Shown: positions 38,096 through 46,352 of the stretch, one piece after another
Layout: every line of letters begins with the position of its first letter
How positions within the stretch are numbered: the stretch's first letter is position 1
Source of the DNA: Nostoc sp. HK-01
GTDB lineage: Bacteria; Cyanobacteriota; Cyanobacteriia; Cyanobacteriales; Nostocaceae
DNA length: 64,000 nt
NCBI GenBank assembly: GCA_003990705.1
Contig: AP018318.1
Span: forward strand, 3,227,501-3,291,500
Reading direction: 5' to 3'
Program-made: the position numbers and the translations under genes
The notes under the pieces: model-generated
Database searches by the model: none
Seen by the model: only the letters and a program-made list of their open reading frames with translations
Told to the model about the DNA's origin: nothing

Positions 38096-40393
38096 ATGGA
38101 ATTAAACTTACAACTTCCGAGCATCAATGTTACTAGCTTAAAAGAAGCTCCGATTCATACATCTCGGCAAATTCAGCCGCACGGAGTATTGCTAGTTTTG
38201 TCAGAACCAGAATTAGAAATATTACAAATTAGTAATAATACTTGGACTGTTTTCGGGATAGAACCCGAACAGATGTTGCAAAAAAAACTAGAAGATTTAC
38301 TCGACTCGTTTCAACTCGAAAGAATTAAAGCAGGGTTAGCAGAAGATAATCTGGAATTTATCAACCCAACAAAACTTTGGTTCAGAAAAAAAGGTGATGA
38401 ATACGTTGTTTTCGACGCAGTTTTTCACCGCAATTCAGAAGGGAATTTAATCTTAGAACTAGAACCGACATTTTCTCAAGAAAATATCCCATTTTTAAGC
38501 TTTTACCATCTAGCAAAAGCTTCTATTAACCAGTTAGAAAAAACCTCAACACTGCGGGACTTTTGTCAGATAATTGTCCAAGAAGTACGGAAGGTAACTG
38601 GTTTTGATCGGGTAATGCTATACAAATTTGATCATGATGGACATGGTTCAGTTATTGCCGAAGAAAAGCTAGAAATCTTAGAACCATATTTAGGCTTACA
38701 TTATCCTGAGTCAGATATTCCCAAACCCGCCAGAAAATTATTTGCCTCTAATTCTATTAGAATTATCCCAGATGCTCAGGCAGCACCAGTTCAACTGATT
38801 CCGGCAATCAATCCAGTTAGTCAGCGTTCATCAGATTTAACTAACTCAATTCTCCGCAGTCCGGCTGCTTGTCATCTTGAGTACTTGCACAATATGGGTG
38901 TGGGCGCTTCTTTAACTATCTCTTTAATTAAAGACAACAAACTTTGGGGATTGATTGCTTGTCATCACCAAACACCTAAATTTGTTTCTTACGAATTGCG
39001 GAAAGCCTGCGAATTTTTAGGCAGAGTGATATTTGCAGAAATTTCCGCCAGAGAAGAAACAGAAGATTACGACTATCGCATGAATTTGACACATATTCAA
39101 TCATTGTTGGTTGAATATATGTCCCAAGAAGAAAACTTTATTGATGGTTTAGTCAAACATCAGCCGAATCTTTTAGATTTAACGAGCGCCCAAGGTGCGG
39201 CTGTTTGTTTTGGCGATCGCTGTACATTAATAGGTGAGACTCCCGCAGAAGAAGACCTGAATTTTTTGGTGCAGTGGTTAAAGAATAACGTCGATGAAGA
39301 AGTTTTCTATACAAATTCTTTGCCACAGGTTTATCCAGATGCGGAAAGATTTAAAAATGTTGCTAGTGGTTTGTTAGCGATTCCAATTTCTAAGCGCAAT
39401 TATGTTTTGTGGTTCCGACCAGAAGTAATTCAAACTGTAAATTGGGGTGGTGATCCTAATAGAGCGTTTGAAGTTAGCCAGACAGATGGAGATGTGCGTC
39501 TGTGTCCGCGCAAATCTTTTGAACTATGGAAAGAAACAGTCCGCCTGACATCTTTACCTTGGCAATACGTCGAAATTAAAGCTGCGCTGGAATTGCGAAA
39601 AGCGATTGTCAATATTGTATTGCGCCAAGCCGATGAATTGGCTCAATTAGCGCAGGATTTAGAACGTTCTAACGCTGAATTGAAAAAGTTTGCCTACGTC
39701 GCTTCTCATGACTTGCAAGAACCACTCAATCAAGTGGCGAATTATGTGCAGTTATTGGAGATGCGTTACAACGAAGAACTAGACGAAGATGCCAAAGAGT
39801 TTATTAACTTTGCCGTTCAGGGAGTCAGCTTGATGCAGACATTAATAGATGATGTCCTAGCATACTCCAAAGTAGATACACAGGCGATCGCATTTCAACT
39901 AACTGAAGTCGAAACAGCCTTAGAACGCGCCCTCGGTAACTTACGACAGCGCATTGCCGAAACCAACACTATAATTACCCATGACCCCTTACCCACAGTC
40001 ATGGCTGGTAGTACCCAGCTAATGCAGCTATTTCAGAACTTGATAGCTAACGCCATCAAATTCCGCAGTGACCAACCCCCGCAAATTCATGTAGGAGCCG
40101 AGAGATTAGAAGATGAATGGTTGTTCTGGGTGCGCGATAATGGTATCGGCATTGACCCCAGATTTAGCGATCGCATTTTTGTCATCTTTCAACGCCTACA
40201 TACACGAGACGAGTATGCTGGTACAGGCATGGGTCTAGCTATCTGTAAAAAGATTGCCGAATGCCATCGTGGTCGGATCTGGGTAGAATCACAACTTGGA
40301 GAGGGAGCCACCTTCTACTTTACAATTCCAGTTGGAGGGCGCGAGCGTGAGCGTAGAAATGGAAGAAAAGCTCAAAACAATCTTTTTGGTTGA
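38096..40393 (+). CDS. Cph1-type phytochrome histidine kinase
   Basis: 765 residues: PAS (about 20-130), GAF (about 145-310), PHY (about 330-510), HisKA and HATPase. The chromophore cysteine is Cys259 in A-A-C-H-L-E-Y-L, the same position as in Synechocystis Cph1. D-I-P-K-P-A-R and L-R-S-P are the usual bilin-pocket segments. The kinase histidine is His538 (S-H-D-L-Q-E-P), also as in Cph1. It should therefore bind phycocyanobilin and act as a red/far-red photoreversible kinase. Its last bases overlap the response regulator gene, a typical cph1-rcp1 operon. Equivalent to the cphA/aphA genes of other Nostocales. Confidence 0.95.
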   Translation: MELNLQLPSINVTSLKEAPIHTSRQIQPHGVLLVLSEPELEILQISNNTWTVFGIEPEQMLQKKLEDLLDSFQLERIKAGLAEDNLEFINPTKLWFRKKGDEYVVFDAVFHRNSEGNLILELEPTFSQENIPFLSFYHLAKASINQLEKTSTLRDFCQIIVQEVRKVTGFDRVMLYKFDHDGHGSVIAEEKLEILEPYLGLHYPESDIPKPARKLFASNSIRIIPDAQAAPVQLIPAINPVSQRSSDLTNSILRSPAACHLEYLHNMGVGASLTISLIKDNKLWGLIACHHQTPKFVSYELRKACEFLGRVIFAEISAREETEDYDYRMNLTHIQSLLVEYMSQEENFIDGLVKHQPNLLDLTSAQGAAVCFGDRCTLIGETPAEEDLNFLVQWLKNNVDEEVFYTNSLPQVYPDAERFKNVASGLLAIPISKRNYVLWFRPEVIQTVNWGGDPNRAFEVSQTDGDVRLCPRKSFELWKETVRLTSLPWQYVEIKAALELRKAIVNIVLRQADELAQLAQDLERSNAELKKFAYVASHDLQEPLNQVANYVQLLEMRYNEELDEDAKEFINFAVQGVSLMQTLIDDVLAYSKVDTQAIAFQLTEVETALERALGNLRQRIAETNTIITHDPLPTVMAGSTQLMQLFQNLIANAIKFRSDQPPQIHVGAERLEDEWLFWVRDNGIGIDPRFSDRIFVIFQRLHTRDEYAGTGMGLAICKKIAECHRGRIWVESQLGEGATFYFTIPVGGRERERRNGRKAQNNLFG

Positions 40394-40793
40394 AGATAAT
40401 AAAGCCGATGTGCGCTTAATCCAAGAAGCATTGAAAAATAGCTCAGTGCCGCACCAAGTAGTGACGGTGAGAGATGGCGTAGATGCTATGGCATTCCTAC
40501 GCCAAGAAGGAGAGTATGCCGATGCTCCCCGTCCTGACCTGATTCTGCTAGATTTGAACTTACCTAGAAAAGATGGTCGGGAAGTATTGGCAGAAATCAA
40601 AAACGACCCCCTACTCAAACGTATCCCCGTAGTTGTGCTGACAACCTCAAAAAATGAGGATGATATCTTTCACAGCTACGACCTCCATGTAAACTGCTAC
40701 ATCACCAAATCTCGTAACCTCAGCCAACTATTCCAAATCGTCAAAGGCATCGAAGACTTTTGGCTATCTACCGTTACCTTACCGTCAGAGTAA
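40347..40793 (+). CDS. rcpA: Phytochrome response regulator (Rcp1-like)
   Basis: 148 residues from the GTG at 40347, chosen because GGAGGG lies 7 bases upstream; the ATG at 40359 is the alternative. Single receiver domain: F-L-V-E-D-N, phospho-acceptor Asp69 in L-L-D-L-N-L-P, L-T-T-S, and the Rcp-specific C-terminal strings [11 protein letters not shown] and G-I-E-D-F-W-L. It has no output domain, like Rcp1, and accepts the phosphate from the phytochrome. It overlaps the kinase gene by 47 bases. Confidence 0.93.
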   Translation: MSVEMEEKLKTIFLVEDNKADVRLIQEALKNSSVPHQVVTVRDGVDAMAFLRQEGEYADAPRPDLILLDLNLPRKDGREVLAEIKNDPLLKRIPVVVLTTSKNEDDIFHSYDLHVNCYITKSRNLSQLFQIVKGIEDFWLSTVTLPSE

Positions 40794-40796
40794 GTT

Positions 40797-40895
40797 AAAA
40801 GGCAAAAGTAAAAAGTAAAAAAGAAGAAATCAGAATTAAAATTCAAGATTTCCTTTATCTTTCTTTTACCTTTTGCCTTTTACCTTTTGCCTTTT
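40797..40895 (+). terminator. Long A-rich/T-rich inverted repeat after rcpA
   Basis: AAAAGGCAAAAGTAAAAAG at 40797 onward is mirrored by TTTTACCTTTTGCCTTTT units at 40864-40895. The arms are heptamer repeats of the same type as after argF and lexA. It ends just before the hybrid kinase start and could separate it from the phytochrome operon. Confidence 0.5.
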
Positions 40896-40923
40896 CACTT
40901 CCCAGGATCGAAACCAGAAAACT

Positions 40924-42084
40924 ATGGCTGGAAGCTTAGTAAAAATCTTGTTAATTGAAGACAATCTGGCAGAAGCTAGGTTATTGCAAGAGTTTTTGCA
41001 GCAAGCCGATGCGAAAGAATTTGTGCTAGTTCATGTCAAGCGATTGCAAGAAGGACTCAATCAACTCAGAACCAACAATTACGACATCATTTTATTAGAC
41101 CTCACTCTACCCGACAGTCAAGGATTATCATCTCTGCCAGTGCTGATTAGTTGTGCGCCGAGCTTGCCAATTGTCGTACTCACCAATACTAACGACGAAG
41201 AACTGGCAGTGGAAGCAGTTAGAGAAGGAGCGCAAGATTATTTAGTCAAGCGTCAAGTCAATGCTAATGGCTTGGTTCGCTCTATATGTTATGCGATCGA
41301 GCGTAAACAGCTATTAGAAACATTACGTCAAGTTAATCAGACATTACAAGTGCGGGTTGACGAGCGCACCGCCGAACTAGTGAAAGCGAATGAAATCAAC
41401 CAGTTCCGATCAGAATTTGTTTCGATGCTTTCTCATGATATTCGTCAACCGCTAAATACCATTCTCTTAGCCGCTGGATTACTCCAAAATAACGAAGATA
41501 AATTAACTCAAGAGAAAAAGCGGAATCATTTACAGATGATTCGTACAGCTATCAAGAATATGGCACAAATGTTAGATGAAGTGTCGTTAATTGGTAGGGC
41601 TGATTCCGGCAAATTTCAATGTGACCTTGAGCCATTAGATTTAGAAATATTTTGCCGTCAACTAGTAGAAGAAGCACAATTATCTCTTAAAGATAAGAAT
41701 TTAACTCTAGTTTTTGCAAGTTATGGAGGAGTTGGTGAAGCCGTCTTGGATGAAACATTACTGCGCCACATTTTAGGTAATTTACTAGGCAATGCGATTA
41801 AATATTCATTACCTAATGGAAAAATTCAATTTGAATTAATTGGCCAAGAAAATTCCGTGATGTTTCGCTTTCAAGATTGGGGGATTGGCATTCCTAAACA
41901 AGACCAAAAGCGGATGTTTCAGCCTTTTCAACGTGCAGAAAATGTCGGCAGAATTCCTGGTACTGGCTTAGGCTTGGCAATTGTCAAAAAGTGTGTAGAT
42001 GCACATGGTGGCGAGATTATGGTGAATAGCGAAGTTGGCGTTGGTACTACATTTATCGTTACGTTACCTTTAATCAAGCTTTAA
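40924..42084 (+). CDS. Receiver-histidine kinase next to the phytochrome operon
   Basis: 386 residues from the ATG at 40924; the frame is open to 40873 through repeat DNA. N-terminal receiver (L-L-I-E-D-N, Asp59 in L-L-D-L-T-L-P, L-V-K-R in place of the usual K-P), a coiled coil, HisKA (His171 in S-H-D-I-R-Q-P) and HATPase (N-A-I-K-Y, D-W-G-I-G-I, G-T-G-L-G-L). Cytoplasmic. Its position suggests that it takes part in the same light-signalling chain as the phytochrome. Confidence 0.9.
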   Translation: MAGSLVKILLIEDNLAEARLLQEFLQQADAKEFVLVHVKRLQEGLNQLRTNNYDIILLDLTLPDSQGLSSLPVLISCAPSLPIVVLTNTNDEELAVEAVREGAQDYLVKRQVNANGLVRSICYAIERKQLLETLRQVNQTLQVRVDERTAELVKANEINQFRSEFVSMLSHDIRQPLNTILLAAGLLQNNEDKLTQEKKRNHLQMIRTAIKNMAQMLDEVSLIGRADSGKFQCDLEPLDLEIFCRQLVEEAQLSLKDKNLTLVFASYGGVGEAVLDETLLRHILGNLLGNAIKYSLPNGKIQFELIGQENSVMFRFQDWGIGIPKQDQKRMFQPFQRAENVGRIPGTGLGLAIVKKCVDAHGGEIMVNSEVGVGTTFIVTLPLIKL

Positions 42085-42232
42085 ACTCTGAAAGGCTGTT
42101 TGCAATCGCATCACTCACTGACTTGTTGAATACTTGTTAGGCAGAGCTTGGCTAAGGAACTTAAATACAGTGGCTTTGGTAAACCAACATTATCAAGACT
42201 TGGTTGGGTTGCGCTACTGCTCTACCAACCTA

Positions 42233-42257
42233 AATTTCTGCTTTCAGCAGAAATTTC
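42233..42257 (+). terminator. Hairpin after the receiver-kinase
   Basis: AAATTTCTGCT-TTC-AGCAGAAATTT, an 11-bp perfect stem with a 3-base loop, 150 bases after the stop. No T-run follows, so termination is possible but not certain. Confidence 0.45.
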
Positions 42258-42323
42258 TAGTTAAATATTGATGAGAAAAAAGAGACATAATTAATTCTAT
42301 TCTGCGACATCTGGTGTCAGATA

Positions 42324-42419
42324 CTTTATTGCAATTCAAGTCAGATGGGCGATGTGCAGATTTTATCTAACCCCTATTTTTACGGTGTGGACATTGCTCA
42401 ACTTACAATAATTGAGAAT
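42324..42419. repeat. Second copy of the non-coding segment at 13194-13289
   Basis: Begins CTTTATTGCAATTCAAGTCAG and ends ATAATTGAGAAT, collinear with the copy upstream of argF. It lies about 190 bases before the peptide-precursor gene and could contain its promoter. The rest of 42085-42611 has no convincing gene. Confidence 0.55.
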
Positions 42420-42611
42420 GCTACAAGACACATCCAATTTAAAAAATACCTCATCATTTCGATTTAAACCCACAGAAAGTGCGCTATTTTTGTCCCGATT
42501 CATACTTGCTATTCTCTTGCATTCAAAAATCAAAGAAAGCATGATGTTAATGGGAAGAGACAAATCACAGTTTGCTTCTCAAAAACAACTTGAATCTAGA
42601 GGTTTATTATC

Positions 42612-42776
42612 ATGGCTGAAATTAAAATTACTCAACTAAACTCTGAAAAAACTGCTGATGAAATCATTGACTTAAAGGCTAAATCTGCCAAAGATTCACT
42701 CGAATTTACAGCTTTCACAACTGTACGTGGTGGAGTTGCTTTTGCAGTTGCTAAATGGTCTTCTTTCTTAGCTTAA
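42612..42776 (+). CDS. Putative double-glycine leader peptide (RiPP/bacteriocin-like precursor)
   Basis: 54 codons, ATG preceded by TAGAGG 9 bases upstream. The leader (1-41, beginning M-A-E-I-K-I-T-Q-L-N, Lys/Glu/Asp-rich and helical) ends in V-R-G-G. Counting back from the GG, the hydrophobic positions -4 (Val), -7 (Phe) and -12 (Leu) fit the pattern recognised by C39 peptidases. The predicted core is the last 13 residues, V-A-F-A-V-A-K-W-S-S-F-L-A, with no Cys, so no lanthionine or disulfide is possible. A C39-ABC exporter is encoded 3.6 kb downstream on the same strand. Two strong hairpins follow directly, as is usual for precursor genes that need high expression. The precursor role is inferred; the frame and motif are seen. 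Confidence 0.6.
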   Translation: MAEIKITQLNSEKTADEIIDLKAKSAKDSLEFTAFTTVRGGVAFAVAKWSSFLA

Positions 42777-42786
42777 GATAGTTTTT

Positions 42787-42840
42787 TTAAAATAGTTCTG
42801 AAATACACAATATTTATTGCTGCTTTCAGAACTATTTTAA
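42787..42840 (+). terminator. 17-bp hairpin after the precursor gene
   Basis: TTAAAATAGTTCTGAAA (42787-42803) is perfectly complementary to TTTCAGAACTATTTTAA (42824-42840) with a 20-base loop. It starts 10 bases after the precursor stop, next to a run of seven T, so it could act as a terminator for the opposite strand too, or as an attenuator and mRNA stabiliser. Confidence 0.65.
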
Positions 42841-42850
42841 AATGAATTTC

Positions 42851-42890
42851 CACAGTGACATAGTTAATTATATAAACTAACGTCACTGTG
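42851..42890 (+). terminator. Second hairpin in the precursor-TPR gap
   Basis: CACAGTGAC (42851-42859) and GTCACTGTG (42882-42890), perfect 9-bp arms followed by ATTTATCT. With the previous hairpin it makes a tandem barrier between precursor and downstream genes. Confidence 0.55.
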
Positions 42891-42980
42891 ATTTATCTCA
42901 TATCTAGCTAATTCTCATCATCGCTTTATTTAGTTAGGACTGTATTAACTGCTTAGGGATAAAAATCAGGAGATAATTTT

Positions 42981-44309
42981 ATGGCAACTCTTAATAGTTC
43001 ACCAATAGCTTGGTTAAATAGACAATATTTTGATCTTGGCCCTTTAAATGGTGGCAAACCACATCATTATGGGATTGAATTTAGTTATAATAGTTTAATA
43101 AATAACAAGACACTTCCCTATACTGTACAAGTAAATATTTCTCCTTTTTTTAGAGAATCTCTGGTAAAAGAAACTGGGATGTTTCAATACCATATTGATC
43201 ATCCACTACAACTAGCAAAAGAATTACGTACCGAGCGTTGGGAAAAATTTTGTGAGTATTTAGCAAATTATCAAGAATTGCCAAATCTCACTAAACTACG
43301 TGTGATGAATTTGTTGAGAAGCTTGTGCTTTCATCGGGTAGTGAAAGAGTATATCCCAGAGATATCTAGTGCAGAAATTGCCAGTGATGTAGAACTGGCT
43401 ACTCTCGCATGGTGTAGAGCGCTTTCGAGCTTGATTACTCACTTTGACGATCGCACCTTTGATTATATCCAAGAAATTGAAGCGATCGCCACTCATGCGC
43501 CATCAGGAAGTAAGGTAAAAATCAATGCTGGTTTACAAATGGTAGTTGAGTATGCCAAAACATTTGGAGATTTAGCCGCAGCTGAGTTTTGGCGTGAAGT
43601 AGTTACCAAGGACATTCAAGAATTAAAACCTTCACTCAACGATTTTGAATTTAATTTGTTGATGAGTATGTACTATCGTTCTGTTTCTTTTGTGCCATTT
43701 TTACGCAGAGATAAACAGAAGGTAGTTGAAGAAATGGATTTATGCGAATCTCACGCCAGAAGTTTGAATCCTGAAAATGAATTGCAACAAATTGTAGCGC
43801 GGGAAAATCTCAGTCTGTGTATGGAAAGCCGTTCTAAAGAGTCTATCTGGCTCAAAGATCTCGATCTTGCAGAAGAACGAGTACGCCTAATAGTTCAACT
43901 AGAGCCTTTAGAGCCTAGATATCACTTGGAGTTGGCAGAGGTGTTGAGCAAGCAAGGTAAACTGGAAGAAGCTGCCAAAGTTTATCGTTCAGCTACAAGG
44001 TTAGGCCCTCCAGGTACTCCAGTGGCTTGGTTTATGGCTGGTCAATGTCACGAAAAAATTGGTGAATTAGAATTAGCTAGTGATTGTTATCTGGCTTCTC
44101 TGCAAATCGAGCCAGAGGCTATCTCAGTTGTCAAACACCTATCTAATATAGCTCCTCGCTTGGGAAATCCCGGACTCGTAAATTGGAGTAATTTACGTTT
44201 AGCTGAACTCGAAGAACAGCAACAAAAATTACAGCCTAAAGCTGCACCTAAATTCCAAAGTGAATCCCTATCTGCATTAAAGCGATCAGCAGATAAAGTA
44301 TTAGTTTAA
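42981..44309 (+). CDS. TPR protein of the peptide locus, unknown function
   Basis: 442 residues; AGGAGA lies 8 bases before the start. No signal peptide or membrane segment. The N-terminal 250 residues are not recognised (notable: D-L-G-P-L-N-G-G-K-P-H-H-Y-G-I-E near residue 17 and several W/F-rich helices). The C-terminal 150 residues contain tetratricopeptide-like repeats (Y-H-L-E-L-A-E-V-L-S-K-Q-G-K-L-E-E-A and A-W-F-M-A-G-Q-C-H-E-K-I-G-E-L-E). Its position directly after the precursor suggests precursor binding, modification or chaperoning, but no catalytic motif is visible. Confidence 0.6.
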   Translation: MATLNSSPIAWLNRQYFDLGPLNGGKPHHYGIEFSYNSLINNKTLPYTVQVNISPFFRESLVKETGMFQYHIDHPLQLAKELRTERWEKFCEYLANYQELPNLTKLRVMNLLRSLCFHRVVKEYIPEISSAEIASDVELATLAWCRALSSLITHFDDRTFDYIQEIEAIATHAPSGSKVKINAGLQMVVEYAKTFGDLAAAEFWREVVTKDIQELKPSLNDFEFNLLMSMYYRSVSFVPFLRRDKQKVVEEMDLCESHARSLNPENELQQIVARENLSLCMESRSKESIWLKDLDLAEERVRLIVQLEPLEPRYHLELAEVLSKQGKLEEAAKVYRSATRLGPPGTPVAWFMAGQCHEKIGELELASDCYLASLQIEPEAISVVKHLSNIAPRLGNPGLVNWSNLRLAELEEQQQKLQPKAAPKFQSESLSALKRSADKVLV

Positions 44310-44450
44310 TATAACAATTAAGGTATAGCAATCCTAAATGATTTGTCAATAAATCTACTTTTTATTCCCTATCGAGATGAGTAGTTTATCAATCAAATAG
44401 GATTTCTATATCTCATTTTTTGTGTTCCACATCATTAATAATTACTGAAA

Positions 44451-45221
44451 ATGACAAACCCGATTGTAATTACCAACCAAGATATTCTGCATCAACTGAA
44501 ACTATCTTGTAAGCTGCCAGAAATCATTGAACAAATCACTGCCGATCATATTGTTAAAGCTGCTGCTGTGGAAAATGGGATTAAGGTAGAAACAGAAGAG
44601 TTGCAACAAGCAGCAGATAAAATCCGGTTAGCTAATAATCTTGATAGTGCGGCACAAACATGGCAATGGCTGGAAACAAACCATTTATCCCTCGATGATT
44701 TTGAACAAATTACACATAGCAGTCTCATTTTTGGCAAGTTAGCAGCACATCTCTTTGAAAATAAAGTTGAAGAATACTTTTTTGCACATCAACTAGACTA
44801 CGCTGGTGTAATCATGTATGAAGTTATTTTAGAAGATGAAGATTTAGCATTAGAACTTTTTTACGCTATTAAAGAAGGTGAAATTAGCTTTTATGAAGTT
44901 GCTCACCAATACATCGAAAATATAGAATTACGTCGCGCTTGCGGATATCGTGGGTTAGTGCGTCGCCGAGATTTATTACCAGAACTATCTGCGGCTATTT
45001 TTACTGTTCAGCCATCCCAACTTCTCAAACCAATTTTTACATCAAGAGGAATTCACTTGATTTTGGTGGAGGAAATTATTCAGCCGGAGTTAGATGCTCA
45101 ACTGCGCCAACAAATTGTGGCATATTTATTTGCGGAATGGCTGAAACAGCAAACTCAACAAGTTACACATCAGCTTCAGTTTGACTCAAATCAACAAATT
45201 AACTCTTTATACTCAGTTTAA
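44451..45221 (+). CDS. SurA/parvulin-type peptidyl-prolyl isomerase
   Basis: 256 residues without a signal peptide. An N-terminal helical chaperone part (about 1-115, SurA-N-like) is followed by a rotamase segment (about 120-215: F-Y-E-V-A-H-Q-Y, then R-A-C-G-Y-R-G, L-P-E-L-S-A-A-I-F, and S-R-G-I-H-L-I-L-V-E) typical of PpiC/parvulin. Cyanobacterial copies of this cytosolic type are often encoded beside C39-ABC/HlyD export genes, as here, suggesting they keep the exported peptide or exporter competent. The next gene is separated by a strong terminator. Confidence 0.82.
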   Translation: MTNPIVITNQDILHQLKLSCKLPEIIEQITADHIVKAAAVENGIKVETEELQQAADKIRLANNLDSAAQTWQWLETNHLSLDDFEQITHSSLIFGKLAAHLFENKVEEYFFAHQLDYAGVIMYEVILEDEDLALELFYAIKEGEISFYEVAHQYIENIELRRACGYRGLVRRRDLLPELSAAIFTVQPSQLLKPIFTSRGIHLILVEEIIQPELDAQLRQQIVAYLFAEWLKQQTQQVTHQLQFDSNQQINSLYSV

Positions 45222-45443
45222 AATTACTTATTATTAGTCACTATATAATCAAAAATATTAATTTCTGAACAAACTGCTTTAATTGATTATAAATAGTATA
45301 TGTATGTTATAAAGCATATATATTTTGATGAAAATCTTGTGATAAATACCATAGAGATATAAATTTGTAAATAATTAAGGGACAAAACTTAGCTTTGCAA
45401 ACTAAATATTCAAGCTGTTAAACTTGGGAATTAATTTCACAGA

Positions 45444-45487
45444 TTTTCGGGACATAAATGTTTTAGTTTATGTCCCGAAAACTTTTT
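45444..45487 (+). terminator. Strong terminator after the isomerase gene
   Basis: TTTTCGGGACATAAA (45444-45458) and TTTATGTCCCGAAAA (45467-45481), 15 bp perfect, loop 8, followed by CTTTTTAT. It splits the locus into a precursor-TPR-isomerase unit and an HTH-exporter-adaptor unit. The rest of 45222-45722 has no gene. Confidence 0.85.
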
Positions 45488-45722
45488 ATCTAATAAGCGA
45501 TCGCCTCATCGCCTAGACAACAGATATCACCTAGACTTCATCATTCAATGAGAATTGAAACGAAAAAAATATTTATTTGTTTTTACGGAAATTAATTTTT
45601 TGTATATGTATTTATAGCCCGGTGCAATTTAACCTGTACCGCTGATTGTCATTTACCTGATGTCTAATCTGTATTGGGTAAATAACAACAGACATATCAA
45701 TTTATAGTGCATTTTTACCGTT

Positions 45723-46352
45723 ATGTCGTACCAACAAGCACAACATGACATCCCAAGGGCGCAAGCACCTACAGGTAAGTATTTAACAAAGTTTCAGCGC
45801 AAACTGCTGCAAGAAAATTTGCAAAAAGATTTATCTGATTCCTATCGTCAGCGAATTGAAATTATGTTGTTGGCGGATGAAGGAAAGTCACAAACAGAAA
45901 TTTGTCAGATTTTGGGCTGTTGTGCTGCTACAGCACGCCATTGGATACACATTGCGCGAATGGGAATGGCGCATCAATGGCAAGATTTCCCAATTGGTCG
46001 CCCAAAAGCGGTGAATGAGCAATATTTAGAGCGATTGAAAGAACTTGTCAGTAATAGCCCCCGTGACTATGGCTATTCTTTTCGGCGATGGACAGCAAAT
46101 TGGCTACAAAAACATTTAGCAAAAGAATTAGGTGTGGAAATTAGCGATCGCCATATTAAACGACTCCTGAAACAAATGGGGTTGTCTACATTACCAAAAT
46201 CCCAAAATGCTGAAGTAAGCAATACTCAGCCAACGAATGAGTCCAAAATTTTGATTAAAGATTTGCGATCGGCAAGATTAACCGATGATAGCGATTTCTT
46301 GTCGATGAAATTTACAAAATTAGGCAGAAATGTAGATACTTATGGCGCATAA
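45723..46352 (+). CDS. HTH protein derived from an IS630-type transposase N-terminus
   Basis: 209 residues. Residues about 25-85 are a homeodomain-like HTH (R-I-E-I-M-L-L-A-D-E-G-K-S-Q-T-E-I-C-Q-I), and about 100-160 a winged helix of the kind found in IS630/Tc1-type transposases (R-R-W-T-A-N-W-L-Q-K-H-L, then S-D-R-H-I-K-R-L-L-K-Q). The DDE catalytic domain is absent, and the C-terminal 45 residues are unlike any transposase. It overlaps the exporter start by 11 bases, so it is translationally coupled. It may be a domesticated DNA-binding regulator of the locus. Confidence 0.72.
   Translation: MSYQQAQHDIPRAQAPTGKYLTKFQRKLLQENLQKDLSDSYRQRIEIMLLADEGKSQTEICQILGCCAATARHWIHIARMGMAHQWQDFPIGRPKAVNEQYLERLKELVSNSPRDYGYSFRRWTANWLQKHLAKELGVEISDRHIKRLLKQMGLSTLPKSQNAEVSNTQPTNESKILIKDLRSARLTDDSDFLSMKFTKLGRNVDTYGA

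Noticed and set aside
42217-42231. ACTGCTCTACCAACC, like the D-arm of a tRNA on the minus strand
   Set aside because: The rest of a cloverleaf cannot be folded; could be an attachment-site-like tRNA fragment, but no integrase or matching end is present.
42412-42639. 75-codon frame starting at a TTG just upstream of the precursor gene
   Set aside because: It overlaps the precursor start in another frame, begins inside the dispersed segment, and has no ribosome site or conserved feature.
45548-45562. GAGAATTGAAAC resembling the 3' end of cyanobacterial CRISPR repeats
   Set aside because: Only one occurrence, no spaced copies, no cas genes.
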